Shown piece by piece: positions 7,980 to 15,467 of a stretch of DNA of 22,812 nucleotides. Each line of letters opens with the position of its first letter. Positions within the stretch are counted from its first letter, which is position 1. The notes under the pieces were generated by a model. That model made no database searches. It saw nothing but the letters and a program-made list of their open reading frames with translations, and had not been told where the DNA came from. The DNA comes from Sulfitobacter sp. (lineage in GTDB: Bacteria; Pseudomonadota; Alphaproteobacteria; Rhodobacterales; Rhodobacteraceae). Position numbers and translations under genes: made by a program. The stretch covers positions 1 to 22,812 of the forward strand of contig JAGXHC010000220.1 in assembly GCA_024636405.1 (NCBI GenBank). Reading direction: 5' to 3'.

Positions 7980-7993
7980 TTGCGTTGGCGCAA
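7980..7993. promoter_or_regulatory. NnrR/FNR-type operator ahead of pseudoazurin-nirK-nirV
   Basis: Perfect palindrome TTGCG-TTGG-CGCAA, with the same half-sites as the nor operator. Placing the centre at -41.5 predicts a start near 8028 and puts TATACG (8016-8021) exactly at -12 to -7, a good -10 element for a class II activated promoter. The first codon of pseudoazurin is at 8058, leaving a leader of about 30 bases. Confidence 0.8.
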
Positions 7994-8057
7994 CGTGGGC
8001 GCCGGTTGCGGCCCGTATACGCAGGGCAAGACCAAAAAGTAATCGAAAGGAAACAAG

Positions 8058-8489
8058 ATGTTTACCAAAACAGGCACCCTCATCGCCGCAACTCTGATGC
8101 TTTCCGGTGCGGCGTGGGCCGAAACCGTCGAAGTGCAGATGCTTAACAAGGGTGAAACCGGCACAATGGTGTTCGAGCCTTCATTTGTTCAGATCGCACC
8201 CGGTGACACCGTCAAATTCATCGCCTCTGACAAGGGCCACAACGCAGAAGCCATCAAGGAAATGATCCCCGAGGGCGCCGAACCATTCAAAGGCAAGATC
8301 AACGAAGAGATCGAAGTGACGCTGGACGCTGAAGGGCTCTATGCCGTGAAATGCGCGCCGCACTTTGCCATGGGGATGGTGATGAACATCGCCGTTGGTG
8401 ACAGCGTCGAGATGCCTGAAGGGTATCTTGAGGGTCGCCTGCCGAAGAAGGCCAAAGAACGTTTTGAAGACCAGCTTGAAAACCTGTGA
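8058..8489 (+). CDS. Pseudoazurin, periplasmic blue copper electron donor
   Basis: 143 residues with a signal peptide that should be cut after AWA (residue 21). The type-1 copper ligands are all present: H61, C99, H102 and M107, which become 40, 78, 81 and 86 in the mature protein, the standard pseudoazurin numbering. The cysteine loop reads CAPHFAMGM. It should shuttle electrons to copper nitrite reductase and perhaps to NorC. AAAGGA upstream is a good ribosome binding site. The gene is first in a unit with nirK and nirV and follows an NnrR-type operator. A hairpin separates it from nirK and may raise its expression relative to nirK. Confidence 0.95.
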   Translation: MFTKTGTLIAATLMLSGAAWAETVEVQMLNKGETGTMVFEPSFVQIAPGDTVKFIASDKGHNAEAIKEMIPEGAEPFKGKINEEIEVTLDAEGLYAVKCAPHFAMGMVMNIAVGDSVEMPEGYLEGRLPKKAKERFEDQLENL

Positions 8490-8498
8490 TCGGGCAAC

Positions 8499-8526
8499 CG
8501 GGTCGGCCACATATCGCGCCGACCCG
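8499..8526 (+). terminator. Intercistronic hairpin between pseudoazurin and nirK
   Basis: CGGGTCGGC (8499-8507) and GCCGACCCG (8518-8526) form a perfect 9-bp stem with a ten-base loop, starting ten bases after the pseudoazurin stop. Only a short pyrimidine run (ATCCTTTC) follows, so it is at best a partial terminator. It may instead protect the 3' end of the upstream message. Confidence 0.55.
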
Positions 8527-8557
8527 ATCCTTTCACTGAACCGAAAAGGAATTCGAC

Positions 8558-9784
8558 ATGACACTTCAACATGATGATAAACTGCAATCTCCTGGCCGCC
8601 GCAACGTGCTGCGCGGTACAGCATTGGCCGGAGCCGCGGCCCTGACCGGATCTTTCGTCACTGCGGCGGCAGGGTCCACTCGCGTGCCTTTTACAGCGCC
8701 TCGCATCACGATGCCCGACGCAGGTCTTTTGCGCGTACAGCAAAGCCAGATCGACGCGGCAGAGCCTGCCGATCTGTCCGGACTGGAACGGGTGCAGCAG
8801 AAGCTGGTCCGCCCGCCCTTCGCGCCGATACATGATCAGGTGGCACAAGGCGGCCCCAAGATCGTCGAAATCGAAATGTATGTGGACGAGCGTCTGATGG
8901 TGGTGGACGAAGACACCGGCGCATCAATTTGGGCAATGACCTATAACGGTTCCGTTCCCGGTCCGCTGATCATCGTACATCAGGACGATTACATTGAACT
9001 GACGCTCAAAAGCCTGACGCGCAATGCGCTGGAACATAACATCGACTTCCACGCCTCTACCGGGGCACTGGGCGGCGGCGCGCTGACGCATATTTATCCC
9101 GGTGAGGAAACAGTATTGCGTTTCAAGGCGACAAAACCGGGGTGCTTTACCTACCACTGTGCACCGGGCGGCGCGATGATCCCCTACCACGTCTGCCACG
9201 GCATGAACGGCGCCGTCATGGTGCTGCCGCGCGACGGGTTGAAGGACAAGGACGGCAATGCGCTGACCTACGATGAAATCGCGTATATCGGGGAACAGGA
9301 TTACTATCTGCCCAAGAATTCCGATGGCACCTACAAGACCTATTCCAACGCAGGCGACGACTATGCTGAATCGCTTGAAGCGATGCGGTCTCTTACCCCT
9401 TCGCATGTGGTCTTTAACGGCTCGGTCGGCGCGCTGACCGGTGTCAATGCCCTGCGCTCTGCCGTGGGCAAGACGGTGCTGATGATCCACAATCAGGCCA
9501 ACCGCGACAGCCGCCCCCATCTGATCGGTGGCCATGGCAACTATGTCTGGGAAAGCGGATCCTTCAGCGATGCGCCGATGACCGGAATGGAGACCTGGTT
9601 CGTGCGCGGCGGCAGCGCAATGGCGGCGCTCTATACGTTTGAGCAGCCGGGCGTCTATGCCTACGTCAATCACAATCTGATCGAGGCCGCCATTTTAGGC
9701 GCTACCGCGCATTTCGTAGTCGATGGCGACTGGAACAACGAACTGATGGAACAGGTCGTGGCGCCCCGCCAGATTGAGACCTGA
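8558..9784 (+). CDS. nirK: NirK, copper-containing nitrite reductase
   Basis: 408 residues with two cupredoxin domains. It reduces nitrite to NO in the periplasm as a trimer. The N-terminus carries a Tat-type twin Arg (RRNVLRG, residues 14-20) followed by a hydrophobic stretch. Type-1 copper ligands are H160, C201, H211 and M216. Type-2 ligands are H165, H200 and, from the second domain, H372 (YVNHNLIEA). Catalytic Asp163 and His321 (RPHLIGG) are present. The type-1 loop reads [11 protein letters not shown], one residue longer than the CAPPGMVPWH form of Alcaligenes faecalis, with Tyr210 where Trp is usual. HVCHGM replaces the common HVVSGM. Ribosome binding site AAAAGGA lies nine bases before ATG. 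It is followed 23 bp later by nirV. Confidence 0.97.
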   Translation: MTLQHDDKLQSPGRRNVLRGTALAGAAALTGSFVTAAAGSTRVPFTAPRITMPDAGLLRVQQSQIDAAEPADLSGLERVQQKLVRPPFAPIHDQVAQGGPKIVEIEMYVDERLMVVDEDTGASIWAMTYNGSVPGPLIIVHQDDYIELTLKSLTRNALEHNIDFHASTGALGGGALTHIYPGEETVLRFKATKPGCFTYHCAPGGAMIPYHVCHGMNGAVMVLPRDGLKDKDGNALTYDEIAYIGEQDYYLPKNSDGTYKTYSNAGDDYAESLEAMRSLTPSHVVFNGSVGALTGVNALRSAVGKTVLMIHNQANRDSRPHLIGGHGNYVWESGSFSDAPMTGMETWFVRGGSAMAALYTFEQPGVYAYVNHNLIEAAILGATAHFVVDGDWNNELMEQVVAPRQIET

Positions 9785-9807
9785 AAACAAAGAACGGAAC
9801 CCGCGCC

Positions 9808-10548
9808 ATGAAAAACACCAGGCCCGCCCTTACCGTCACCTTTGTGATGGCAGCAGCGGTCATGGCAGGCGCGGTTTTCACCGGGGTCGCGTGGATGACA
9901 CGCGGCCCTGATCGCCACCTGCTCCCTGAGATGGTGGGGCCGGTCCTGGTGGATCAGGACCGTCAGGTATGGGTCCAGAAATATGAAGTGACCGTGGCGG
10001 AATGGAATACCTGCTATGCTGCAGGGGGCTGCGCGTTTAGGCTGGTGGTGCGGCCTGATCAAGAGCCCGCGCAGACGCCCGCCACCGGGCTTAGCTATCC
10101 CGATGCACTTGGCTATATCGCGTGGCTGAACGCCACCGCGAAGCAGACGTACCGCCTGCCCCGTCTGGCTGAATGGGAACGTCTGGCGGACGCGGTTCTG
10201 CCTGATGAACCTGACCCCATCTTCAGCGACCCGGCGCTAAGCTGGGCGTCCGCTTATCTGACCGACGCGGCAATACCGCGCGCCCTGAAACCCAGCGGCA
10301 GTTTCTCCACCACGCCAGAAGGTGTTGCGGATCTGGATGGATCGGTCTGGGAGTGGACGCAGGATTGCTACTCCGGAACCGCAAGCAACCCCGCAAATGA
10401 CCGTTGCCCGGCATTTTTCGTCGCGGGCGTGCACATCGCTGCGATGGCCTATCAGGTGCGTGACCCGGCACGCGGCGGCTGTGCCGTGGGCGCGCCGCCT
10501 GCACATTTGGGCATGCGGCTTTTCTCTGATGTGGCACCGCCCGTCTAA
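9808..10548 (+). CDS. nirV: NirV, formylglycine-generating-enzyme-like protein linked to nirK
   Basis: 246 residues. An N-terminal signal anchor (about 8-30) is followed by an FGE-sulfatase fold domain: KYEVTVAEWNTC near 58-69, the RLPRLAEWERLA segment near 116-127, DLDGSVWEWTQDC near 175-187, and the closing GGCAVGAPPAHLGMRL. NirV is commonly found beside nirK, and its exact role is unresolved; an effect on nitrite reductase maturation or on selenium or metal use has been suggested for the family. It is the last gene of the unit pseudoazurin-nirK-nirV. Its stop overlaps the stop of the convergent nnrU by a few bases. Confidence 0.9.
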   Translation: MKNTRPALTVTFVMAAAVMAGAVFTGVAWMTRGPDRHLLPEMVGPVLVDQDRQVWVQKYEVTVAEWNTCYAAGGCAFRLVVRPDQEPAQTPATGLSYPDALGYIAWLNATAKQTYRLPRLAEWERLADAVLPDEPDPIFSDPALSWASAYLTDAAIPRALKPSGSFSTTPEGVADLDGSVWEWTQDCYSGTASNPANDRCPAFFVAGVHIAAMAYQVRDPARGGCAVGAPPAHLGMRLFSDVAPPV

Positions 10549-11219
10549 GGCAGCGGTGATACACCCAACACAAGCGGGTGCGCGCCAAGTAACAGCAGAT
10601 AAAGCGCCGCCGTCAGCAAAAGCCGTGCGACCGCGCCACCCCAGGAGGCCGGACGCGGCACCACTGGTCCGGCCGCGATGTCGCGCCGCAGAGCCAACCA
10701 TTGGCCCGGCCCCAGTTCGCGGTTCTTGCGCTGGTCCACAAGACGCATGCCAAACAGCGCAAATGCCGCAAAAACACCGAACAGGATCACATGCGCCAGA
10801 TCCCCGTTGGGCAGCAGATGCGCCCCCGCCCACAGCGCCAGCGCCACCAAAAGCGGATGTCGCACCCAGCGCACAATGCCGGGATGGCCGGCATCAAACA
10901 GGTGGTTCCGCACCCCGCCAAAAGACAGCGGATTTGGTCGGCCAATGCCGAAACAGATCAGCACGCAGACCGCAGCCATCACGATCAGCGGGACCCATGT
11001 CTGCCACGGCGCACGGGGCCACAGCGCCACAAAAGGCGCGTTTCCCGCCGCAACAATCAGCCATGCAAGCACCGCCAGCGACAGTGCGGAGTAGGCGAAG
11101 GTGAACCCACGTCGGCCCAGGTGATCGATAAGCAGCACCTTTACGCCGGGTCTCAGCGGCACCCTGTGGCTGACAAAGAACACAGCGAATGCGGCAATGA
11201 AGCCGACCCAGCCCATCAT
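10545..11219 (-). CDS. nnrU: NnrU family membrane protein
   Basis: 224 residues with about six hydrophobic segments and the NnrU-family signature region: GRPNPLSFGG, then RNHLFDAGHPGIVRWVRHP and the conserved LLVALALWAGAHLLPNGD stretch, which recalls isoprenylcysteine methyltransferase-like folds. NnrU genes accompany denitrification and are often under NnrR; the biochemical function is unknown. The ATG overlaps the nnrS stop as ATGA, so the two are translationally coupled. It is last in the unit globin-nnrS-nnrU and meets nirV tail to tail with a 4-bp overlap. Confidence 0.9.
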   Translation of the reverse strand: MMGWVGFIAAFAVFFVSHRVPLRPGVKVLLIDHLGRRGFTFAYSALSLAVLAWLIVAAGNAPFVALWPRAPWQTWVPLIVMAAVCVLICFGIGRPNPLSFGGVRNHLFDAGHPGIVRWVRHPLLVALALWAGAHLLPNGDLAHVILFGVFAAFALFGMRLVDQRKNRELGPGQWLALRRDIAAGPVVPRPASWGGAVARLLLTAALYLLLLGAHPLVLGVSPLP

Positions 11220-12415
11220 GCCTTGCCCGGTTTTGGTCGCAAAAGAAGCGGCCCATAAAGCACTGCAAAGCCCCCGTAGGCCCCGATCCAGAACACCGCC
11301 GCAAAATTCAGCAATGGCAAATCGGGCCAGAATGCAGCCCCCAGCCGCGAAAACACCGACAGCATCATGAGCAGATATATCGCAACCGTTCCGCGCCCCG
11401 CCTCAAGCGTGCGCCCGGTATGTCCCAGCGTCGCGCGTGTCATGACAGCCAACGTCATCAGCCCGATCGCCCCCACCATCCACAGGTGCTGCGCCGGACC
11501 GGACGCAAAACGATCCGGCCACAGCGCCGTCACGCCGATGCAAAACGCGCCCAGCGGCACAAAGGAATATCCCAGATGCAACACCCAGACCAACGGTTCG
11601 GGCCACGTCCGCCACCCTTGCCAGCGCGCAAGCCGCCACGCATGCAGCGCGCCCATACCGATCAGCGCGGCACCGGTCATCACACCGTCCGGTCGCAGCA
11701 CCCACAGCGCAAGTATCGCCAGCGTAGCCAGCAGAACGATCTGGTCAAACCGCTGCATCGGCGGGACGGGTCGCGCATCATGGCCGTTTGCCGCCAGCCA
11801 GTTGCGCGTAAAACTGGGGATGACCCGCCCGCCGATCAAGGCGATGAATATGATCGCCGCGCCGATGCCCAGGCGCAGCCCGGAACCTTGTGCTGCGACT
11901 TGCCCCTGCGCCGCTGCCAAATGGAACAGCAAATTCGCCAGCGTGAAGAGCGCCAATACGCCCAGCACCGCCAGATTGCGCCAGTTCCGTCCTGCGATGA
12001 TCTCGCGCAGGATCACAGCCCCCAGCAAGATCGGAAACGCCAGATCAACCGCCGCTGCAAGCCAAAAAGGCATCTCAGCAGAGAATGCTACCGCTACACG
12101 GCCCGCCAGCCAGACCAGCGCAAGTCCCCCAAGCCGCCAACCGATCACCGGCAAACGCCCGGTCCAGTTCGGCACTGCCGTCAGCAGAAATCCGGCGATG
12201 ATCGCACCCAGCGTGCCAAACAGGAATTCATGAGCATGCCAGGACACAGCATCAAACCGCGTTGGCAAGCTTATGGTGCCGGCAAGCATCCCGATCCAAA
12301 GCACCATTGCACACGCCGCCCAGATTGAACCGCCCAGAAAGAACGGGCGAAATCCAAACGACAATAATGCCGGCCCCGTCCACCCACGCATCTGGGCTGC
12401 TGTACTTGCGGTCAC
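11216..12415 (-). CDS. nnrS: NnrS family haem-copper membrane protein
   Basis: About 399 residues with around twelve hydrophobic segments. N-terminal motifs FGFRPFFLGG and SWHAHEFLFGTLGAIIAGFLLTAVPNWTG are typical of NnrS (shown here only in part as landmarks), and histidines in WHAHE and later ATLGHTGR match conserved positions. Studied NnrS proteins bind haem and copper and relieve NO stress. I start at GTG 12415 because AGAAGGA lies nine bases upstream; a TTG at 12424 sits directly against that site and is less likely. It is coupled to nnrU downstream and lies about 60 bp after the globin gene on the same strand. Confidence 0.93.
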   Translation of the reverse strand: MTASTAAQMRGWTGPALLSFGFRPFFLGGSIWAACAMVLWIGMLAGTISLPTRFDAVSWHAHEFLFGTLGAIIAGFLLTAVPNWTGRLPVIGWRLGGLALVWLAGRVAVAFSAEMPFWLAAAVDLAFPILLGAVILREIIAGRNWRNLAVLGVLALFTLANLLFHLAAAQGQVAAQGSGLRLGIGAAIIFIALIGGRVIPSFTRNWLAANGHDARPVPPMQRFDQIVLLATLAILALWVLRPDGVMTGAALIGMGALHAWRLARWQGWRTWPEPLVWVLHLGYSFVPLGAFCIGVTALWPDRFASGPAQHLWMVGAIGLMTLAVMTRATLGHTGRTLEAGRGTVAIYLLMMLSVFSRLGAAFWPDLPLLNFAAVFWIGAYGGFAVLYGPLLLRPKPGKA

Positions 12416-12476
12416 GGTCTGCAATCCTTCTTATGTCGGGCGCCAAAATTTCGCGTAACGGCAGGTGCGCACGGGA

Positions 12477-13001
12477 TCATTGCCCACCCCCTGCGGTGGC
12501 AGCACCCTTTTTCGTCCAAGCCTCGCCAAGGTATGGCATGCGCGGTGCGCCGCCTTCGTGCGGCAAACCATAGCTCAGCCCCCGACCGATGCGGTGCACA
12601 AGCGCAGACCATGCCCGCGCCAGATCCATCGGCAATTCCTGCGCCAGCACAGCATCAAACAGCGCCAACCAGACAGGGAAATGGTTGGCTTTCACATTGC
12701 CCGCCGCCATGTGCACCTGCATTGGGTTGCCATCATAACAGCGTTGCAGCAACAGCGCATTGCGCCAGAATCGCTGGATTTTCACCTCGTGGGTTGGCCA
12801 GTCTGTTACATGCGCGGCAAAAATCGGCCCAAGGACCGCATGTGCGCGCATTTGGACGTAAAATCGCGACACGACCCGTTCAATCTGTGTTTCAGTCACC
12901 GGAATACGGGGTGGCATAGTCATGGCATGACGCTCCGGCGTCGGATCAGTTGACGGGCCAAACGGGCATCCGCCCACGGCGTCATCCCGTTGCATTTTCA
13001 T
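12477..13001 (-). CDS. Group III truncated haemoglobin with N-terminal extension
   Basis: About 174 residues from ATG 13001. The globin part begins near residue 30. Visible group III landmarks are H71-E-VKIQRFW, the YDGNPMQVH segment (89-97) and the probable proximal His107 in NHFPVWLALF. Such globins bind O2 and NO; NO dioxygenation or sensing is likely given its place ahead of nnrS. The first 27 residues are an unusual extension containing G-C12-P13-F-G, a Cys-Pro pair of the kind seen in haem regulatory motifs. Other starts are possible: ATG at 12995, or ATG at 12923 (MTMPPR), which would remove the extension. The predicted promoter (start near 13058) favours an upstream start but does not decide it. 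Confidence 0.88.
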   Translation of the reverse strand: MKMQRDDAVGGCPFGPSTDPTPERHAMTMPPRIPVTETQIERVVSRFYVQMRAHAVLGPIFAAHVTDWPTHEVKIQRFWRNALLLQRCYDGNPMQVHMAAGNVKANHFPVWLALFDAVLAQELPMDLARAWSALVHRIGRGLSYGLPHEGGAPRMPYLGEAWTKKGAATAGGGQ

Positions 13002-13064
13002 GCTCTGCCCCAAAGTCGAATGGTAGCATCATACCCTGCCATGGGCTTGTTCCTTATTAGGTAT

Positions 13065-13093
13065 TTTATATGCGTATTATATAGAGCGTTCAA
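13065..13093 (-). promoter_or_regulatory. Sigma-70-type promoter for globin-nnrS-nnrU
   Basis: On the minus strand, TTGAAC (13093-13088) and TATAAA (13070-13065) are separated by exactly 17 bp, in an AT-rich patch that stands out from the surrounding GC-rich DNA. Transcription would start near 13058, about 57 bases before the ATG at 13001. Confidence 0.65.
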
Positions 13094-13103
13094 TGTCACA
13101 TTG
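13091..13103. promoter_or_regulatory. Palindrome CAATGT-C-ACATTG overlapping the globin -35 box
   Basis: A perfect 6-1-6 inverted repeat overlapping the upstream promoter element of the globin gene. It does not match the TTGCG-N4-CGCAA sites of the other denitrification promoters, so a different regulator may act here. No regulator can be named from sequence. Confidence 0.4.
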
Positions 13104-13252
13104 CAAATGTTCATGCCACCTGAATTTCCCCCTACTGGAAATTGGCAACGGAATTTAGCCATAGGTTCATGGATTATCTGGCGGATTTCATCAGTGCCAC
13201 GCGATCACGTCACTTTGTAATCAGGTCTTGGCTTTCATGGCCGCCACTTCCC
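13104..13252. other. Non-coding stretch between the importer operon and the globin promoter
   Basis: No convincing gene is seen between the stop of the C45-type gene and the globin promoter; with the promoter and leader the gene-free stretch is about 250 bp. A weak hairpin spans the C45 gene stop but lacks a T-run. Confidence 0.5.
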
Positions 13253-14353
13253 TCAACAAGTGCGGCTGCTGTGCAGGCGCGCGTCGTCCAAAAAGTCAAA
13301 ATGCTGCCATGCCGATCCGCCCGCAATGCCCTGACGCATCCGGATACCGGGACGGTCTGTCATAACATAGAGGACGGAGGCAAAGGTGCTGGCGCCCCCG
13401 TGGGTCCTGGCCCGCATGCAGATCGGCGCGTCGGGGTCATCGAACAGCGCCTGAACATCCTCGGTTGTTGCAATTGCGCCCTGCCGCTGTTCCAGCCAGT
13501 CCAGCCGATTGGCCGAGCTTTTAGTAAACCCGCCAGTATCAAGCCGCGCCAGCGAAGTGGCGTCTATGTCCGTGCTGGCCAGCGGGTGATTGGTGTGCAG
13601 CAGCCTGCCGTTGTCGGGCACAGGCAACGCAGTGCAGCCTGTTGCGGAACATTCCAGCGATGTGACACCGTCCCGCGTGACAATCGCGTAATGCTGGCCG
13701 CTGGCGTGCCCCGCCTCGGCCAGACGCGATTGCGCTGTGGCACTGTCGCGCGCGCCAAGGGCGTGGCGCATGGCAAAGGCAACAGGCAGCCCATCGACGG
13801 CGTGATGCAGCATCAAAAGGGTGTTTACCCCGATCGCAAGACCTTCCGAATTTGCGCCGGTCAGGCCAATCATCCCGGCGGCGCTGAGCACGATGGTCTG
13901 CGGCATACCCGGCCCCCCCAGGCGCAATGCCACTTGCGAGCCCTCCATATGCGCAGGCAGGTCCATGTTCTGCGCCAGCACATGCCCGCCCTGCACCGGC
14001 TGTGCGATCAGGCTGCATCCGGGCGGCGGCGCCGTGGTAGATGCGTCATGCCACCATTGTTCATCCATCAGGTTATACGCTGCAATCCGCGCCAGCGGCT
14101 GTCCTGCCCCTTCCGCTATGCCGTGCAACTCGTTCATCAGGTCCGGCGTGACCGCCTCGGCCTTCTGGATCAGCGCGGTCTGTGCCAAAAACTGCGCACA
14201 ATAGGCGTCGATATCGCTGTGCGCCCGCGCGCCCAGCCCTGCCATCGTGGCCGTTTCCCAAGCGCCAAGCGCCTCTGCAATCCGGCTGCGCAGGCTTTCG
14301 CCGTGGCTGTGCCCGCGCGCGCGCGCCGTACCAAAGCAGTCAATGATATCCAT
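13253..14353 (-). CDS. C45-type Ntn hydrolase (acyl-CoA:6-aminopenicillanic-acid acyltransferase-like)
   Basis: 366 residues with the layout of peptidase family C45: an N-terminal alpha region, then P-G112-C113-S where cleavage before the cysteine would expose the catalytic nucleophile, followed by AQNMDL and the GANSEGLAIGVNTL segment. Family members hydrolyse or transfer acyl groups on amides, penicillins and acyl-amino acids; the substrate here is not known. No signal peptide is seen, so it should act in the cytoplasm on material brought in by the ABC importer of the same operon. A G-rich ribosome binding site lies upstream. It is the last gene of the operon, 16 bp after the P1-type peptidase. 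Confidence 0.82.
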   Translation of the reverse strand: MDIIDCFGTARARGHSHGESLRSRIAEALGAWETATMAGLGARAHSDIDAYCAQFLAQTALIQKAEAVTPDLMNELHGIAEGAGQPLARIAAYNLMDEQWWHDASTTAPPPGCSLIAQPVQGGHVLAQNMDLPAHMEGSQVALRLGGPGMPQTIVLSAAGMIGLTGANSEGLAIGVNTLLMLHHAVDGLPVAFAMRHALGARDSATAQSRLAEAGHASGQHYAIVTRDGVTSLECSATGCTALPVPDNGRLLHTNHPLASTDIDATSLARLDTGGFTKSSANRLDWLEQRQGAIATTEDVQALFDDPDAPICMRARTHGGASTFASVLYVMTDRPGIRMRQGIAGGSAWQHFDFLDDARLHSSRTC

Positions 14354-14369
14354 CGTGCATGTCCCCCCC

Positions 14370-15467
14370 TCAGCTTCGTTGATAGCCCGTCACAACCGCC
14401 AGCAGCCCTGCATGGTCGATGGAGCGCACCGCTTTTCCTGCGGGTTTCACCGCTGTTCTGTCTTTGGCAGCGATCATGGCGTTTAAGACCGCTTCTTCGG
14501 TGGCCTGCACCGCGGCGGTGTAAAACAGATCAAGATGCGTGTCTTTCAGCGCGGTCAACGTCATCACATCCGGCGCGTTCCAAGGGTTGCTCTGCGGGTT
14601 GGCCGTGCTGAACGCGAGGAAAATATCGCCCGAACTGTGCCCGCCGCTGGTGCCGTTGCGCCCAATGCCGATGCTGCCCCGCCGCGCCAACCGATCCAAC
14701 TGGTGTGGCAGCAACGGCGCGTCGGTGGCAATTACCACGATAATTGACCCCAGATCGGACGAAAACACCAGATCGTCCGTCATCGCGCGCCCCACCGGCA
14801 CGCCCGACACCTCCAGTGCGGCCCGCGTGCCGTGGTTCGCCTGGACCATCACGCCCAGATGATAGACCGCCCCCACCACCTCGATCCGCCGCGAGGCGGT
14901 GCCGGTGCCACCCTTGAACTCATAGGCGATCATGCCCGCGCCGCCGCCCACATTGCCCTCGGCGACCGGACCGCTGGCGGCGGCATTCAGCGCTGCAAGT
15001 GCGTGCGCCTCAGTCACACCGCGCGCGTTTATGTCGCTTAGCACGCCATCATAGGTTTCGCCCACCACCGGCAAGCACCACATATGATCTGTTTCGAAAG
15101 CCGCGCTGTACCGGTCGAGCATCCAGCCCACGGTGGCATGGCTGACAATGCCGACGCTGTGCGTATTGGACAGCATCACCGGCCCCATGAACCAGCCCAG
15201 ATCGTTGATGTGGTGTGATCCCGTCAACTCGCCGTTGCCATTGAATGAATGCACCCCGGCCCACACCGGCTCAATCGCGCCGCTGACCCCGCGCGGGATG
15301 ATGGCGCTGACGCCGGTGCACAGCCCCTTGTGGACCCCCGGCACCGCGTCTTCGATCACGGTGGCAAAGCCGACGGTGACCCCTGCCACATCGGTGATCG
15401 CGTTGAAAGGGCCGGGTGTGCCGTCAAAATGCAGTCCGATGTCACGGGCGCGAGGGGTCGTCGTCAT
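14370..15467 (-). CDS. P1 family aminopeptidase (DmpA / L-aminopeptidase D-esterase type)
   Basis: 365 residues of the self-processing DmpA/BapA fold. N-terminal landmarks are NAITDVAGVTVGF and GVSAIIPRG; the central EGNVGGGAGM is typical; and the processing site region reads GTSGGHSSGDIFLAF. Ser279, just before Gly-Asp, would be the nucleophile released by cleavage after Ser278, where well-known members have Gly. Such enzymes take D-amino esters, amides or beta-peptides. It has no signal peptide. Its ATG overlaps the stop of the RpiR gene as ATGA. Together with the C45-type enzyme it suggests stepwise breakdown of an unusual amide. Confidence 0.88.
   Translation of the reverse strand: MTTTPRARDIGLHFDGTPGPFNAITDVAGVTVGFATVIEDAVPGVHKGLCTGVSAIIPRGVSGAIEPVWAGVHSFNGNGELTGSHHINDLGWFMGPVMLSNTHSVGIVSHATVGWMLDRYSAAFETDHMWCLPVVGETYDGVLSDINARGVTEAHALAALNAAASGPVAEGNVGGGAGMIAYEFKGGTGTASRRIEVVGAVYHLGVMVQANHGTRAALEVSGVPVGRAMTDDLVFSSDLGSIIVVIATDAPLLPHQLDRLARRGSIGIGRNGTSGGHSSGDIFLAFSTANPQSNPWNAPDVMTLTALKDTHLDLFYTAAVQATEEAVLNAMIAAKDRTAVKPAGKAVRSIDHAGLLAVVTGYQRS

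Noticed and set aside
13200..13275. Hairpin around the C45 gene stop as an intrinsic terminator
   Set aside because: The stem has a bulge, includes the stop codon and is not followed by a T-run.
13142..14611. A 489-codon plus-strand frame opposite the C45-type gene
   Set aside because: It is antisense to a well-supported gene, has low-complexity Arg/Ala/Pro-rich composition and no plausible domain.
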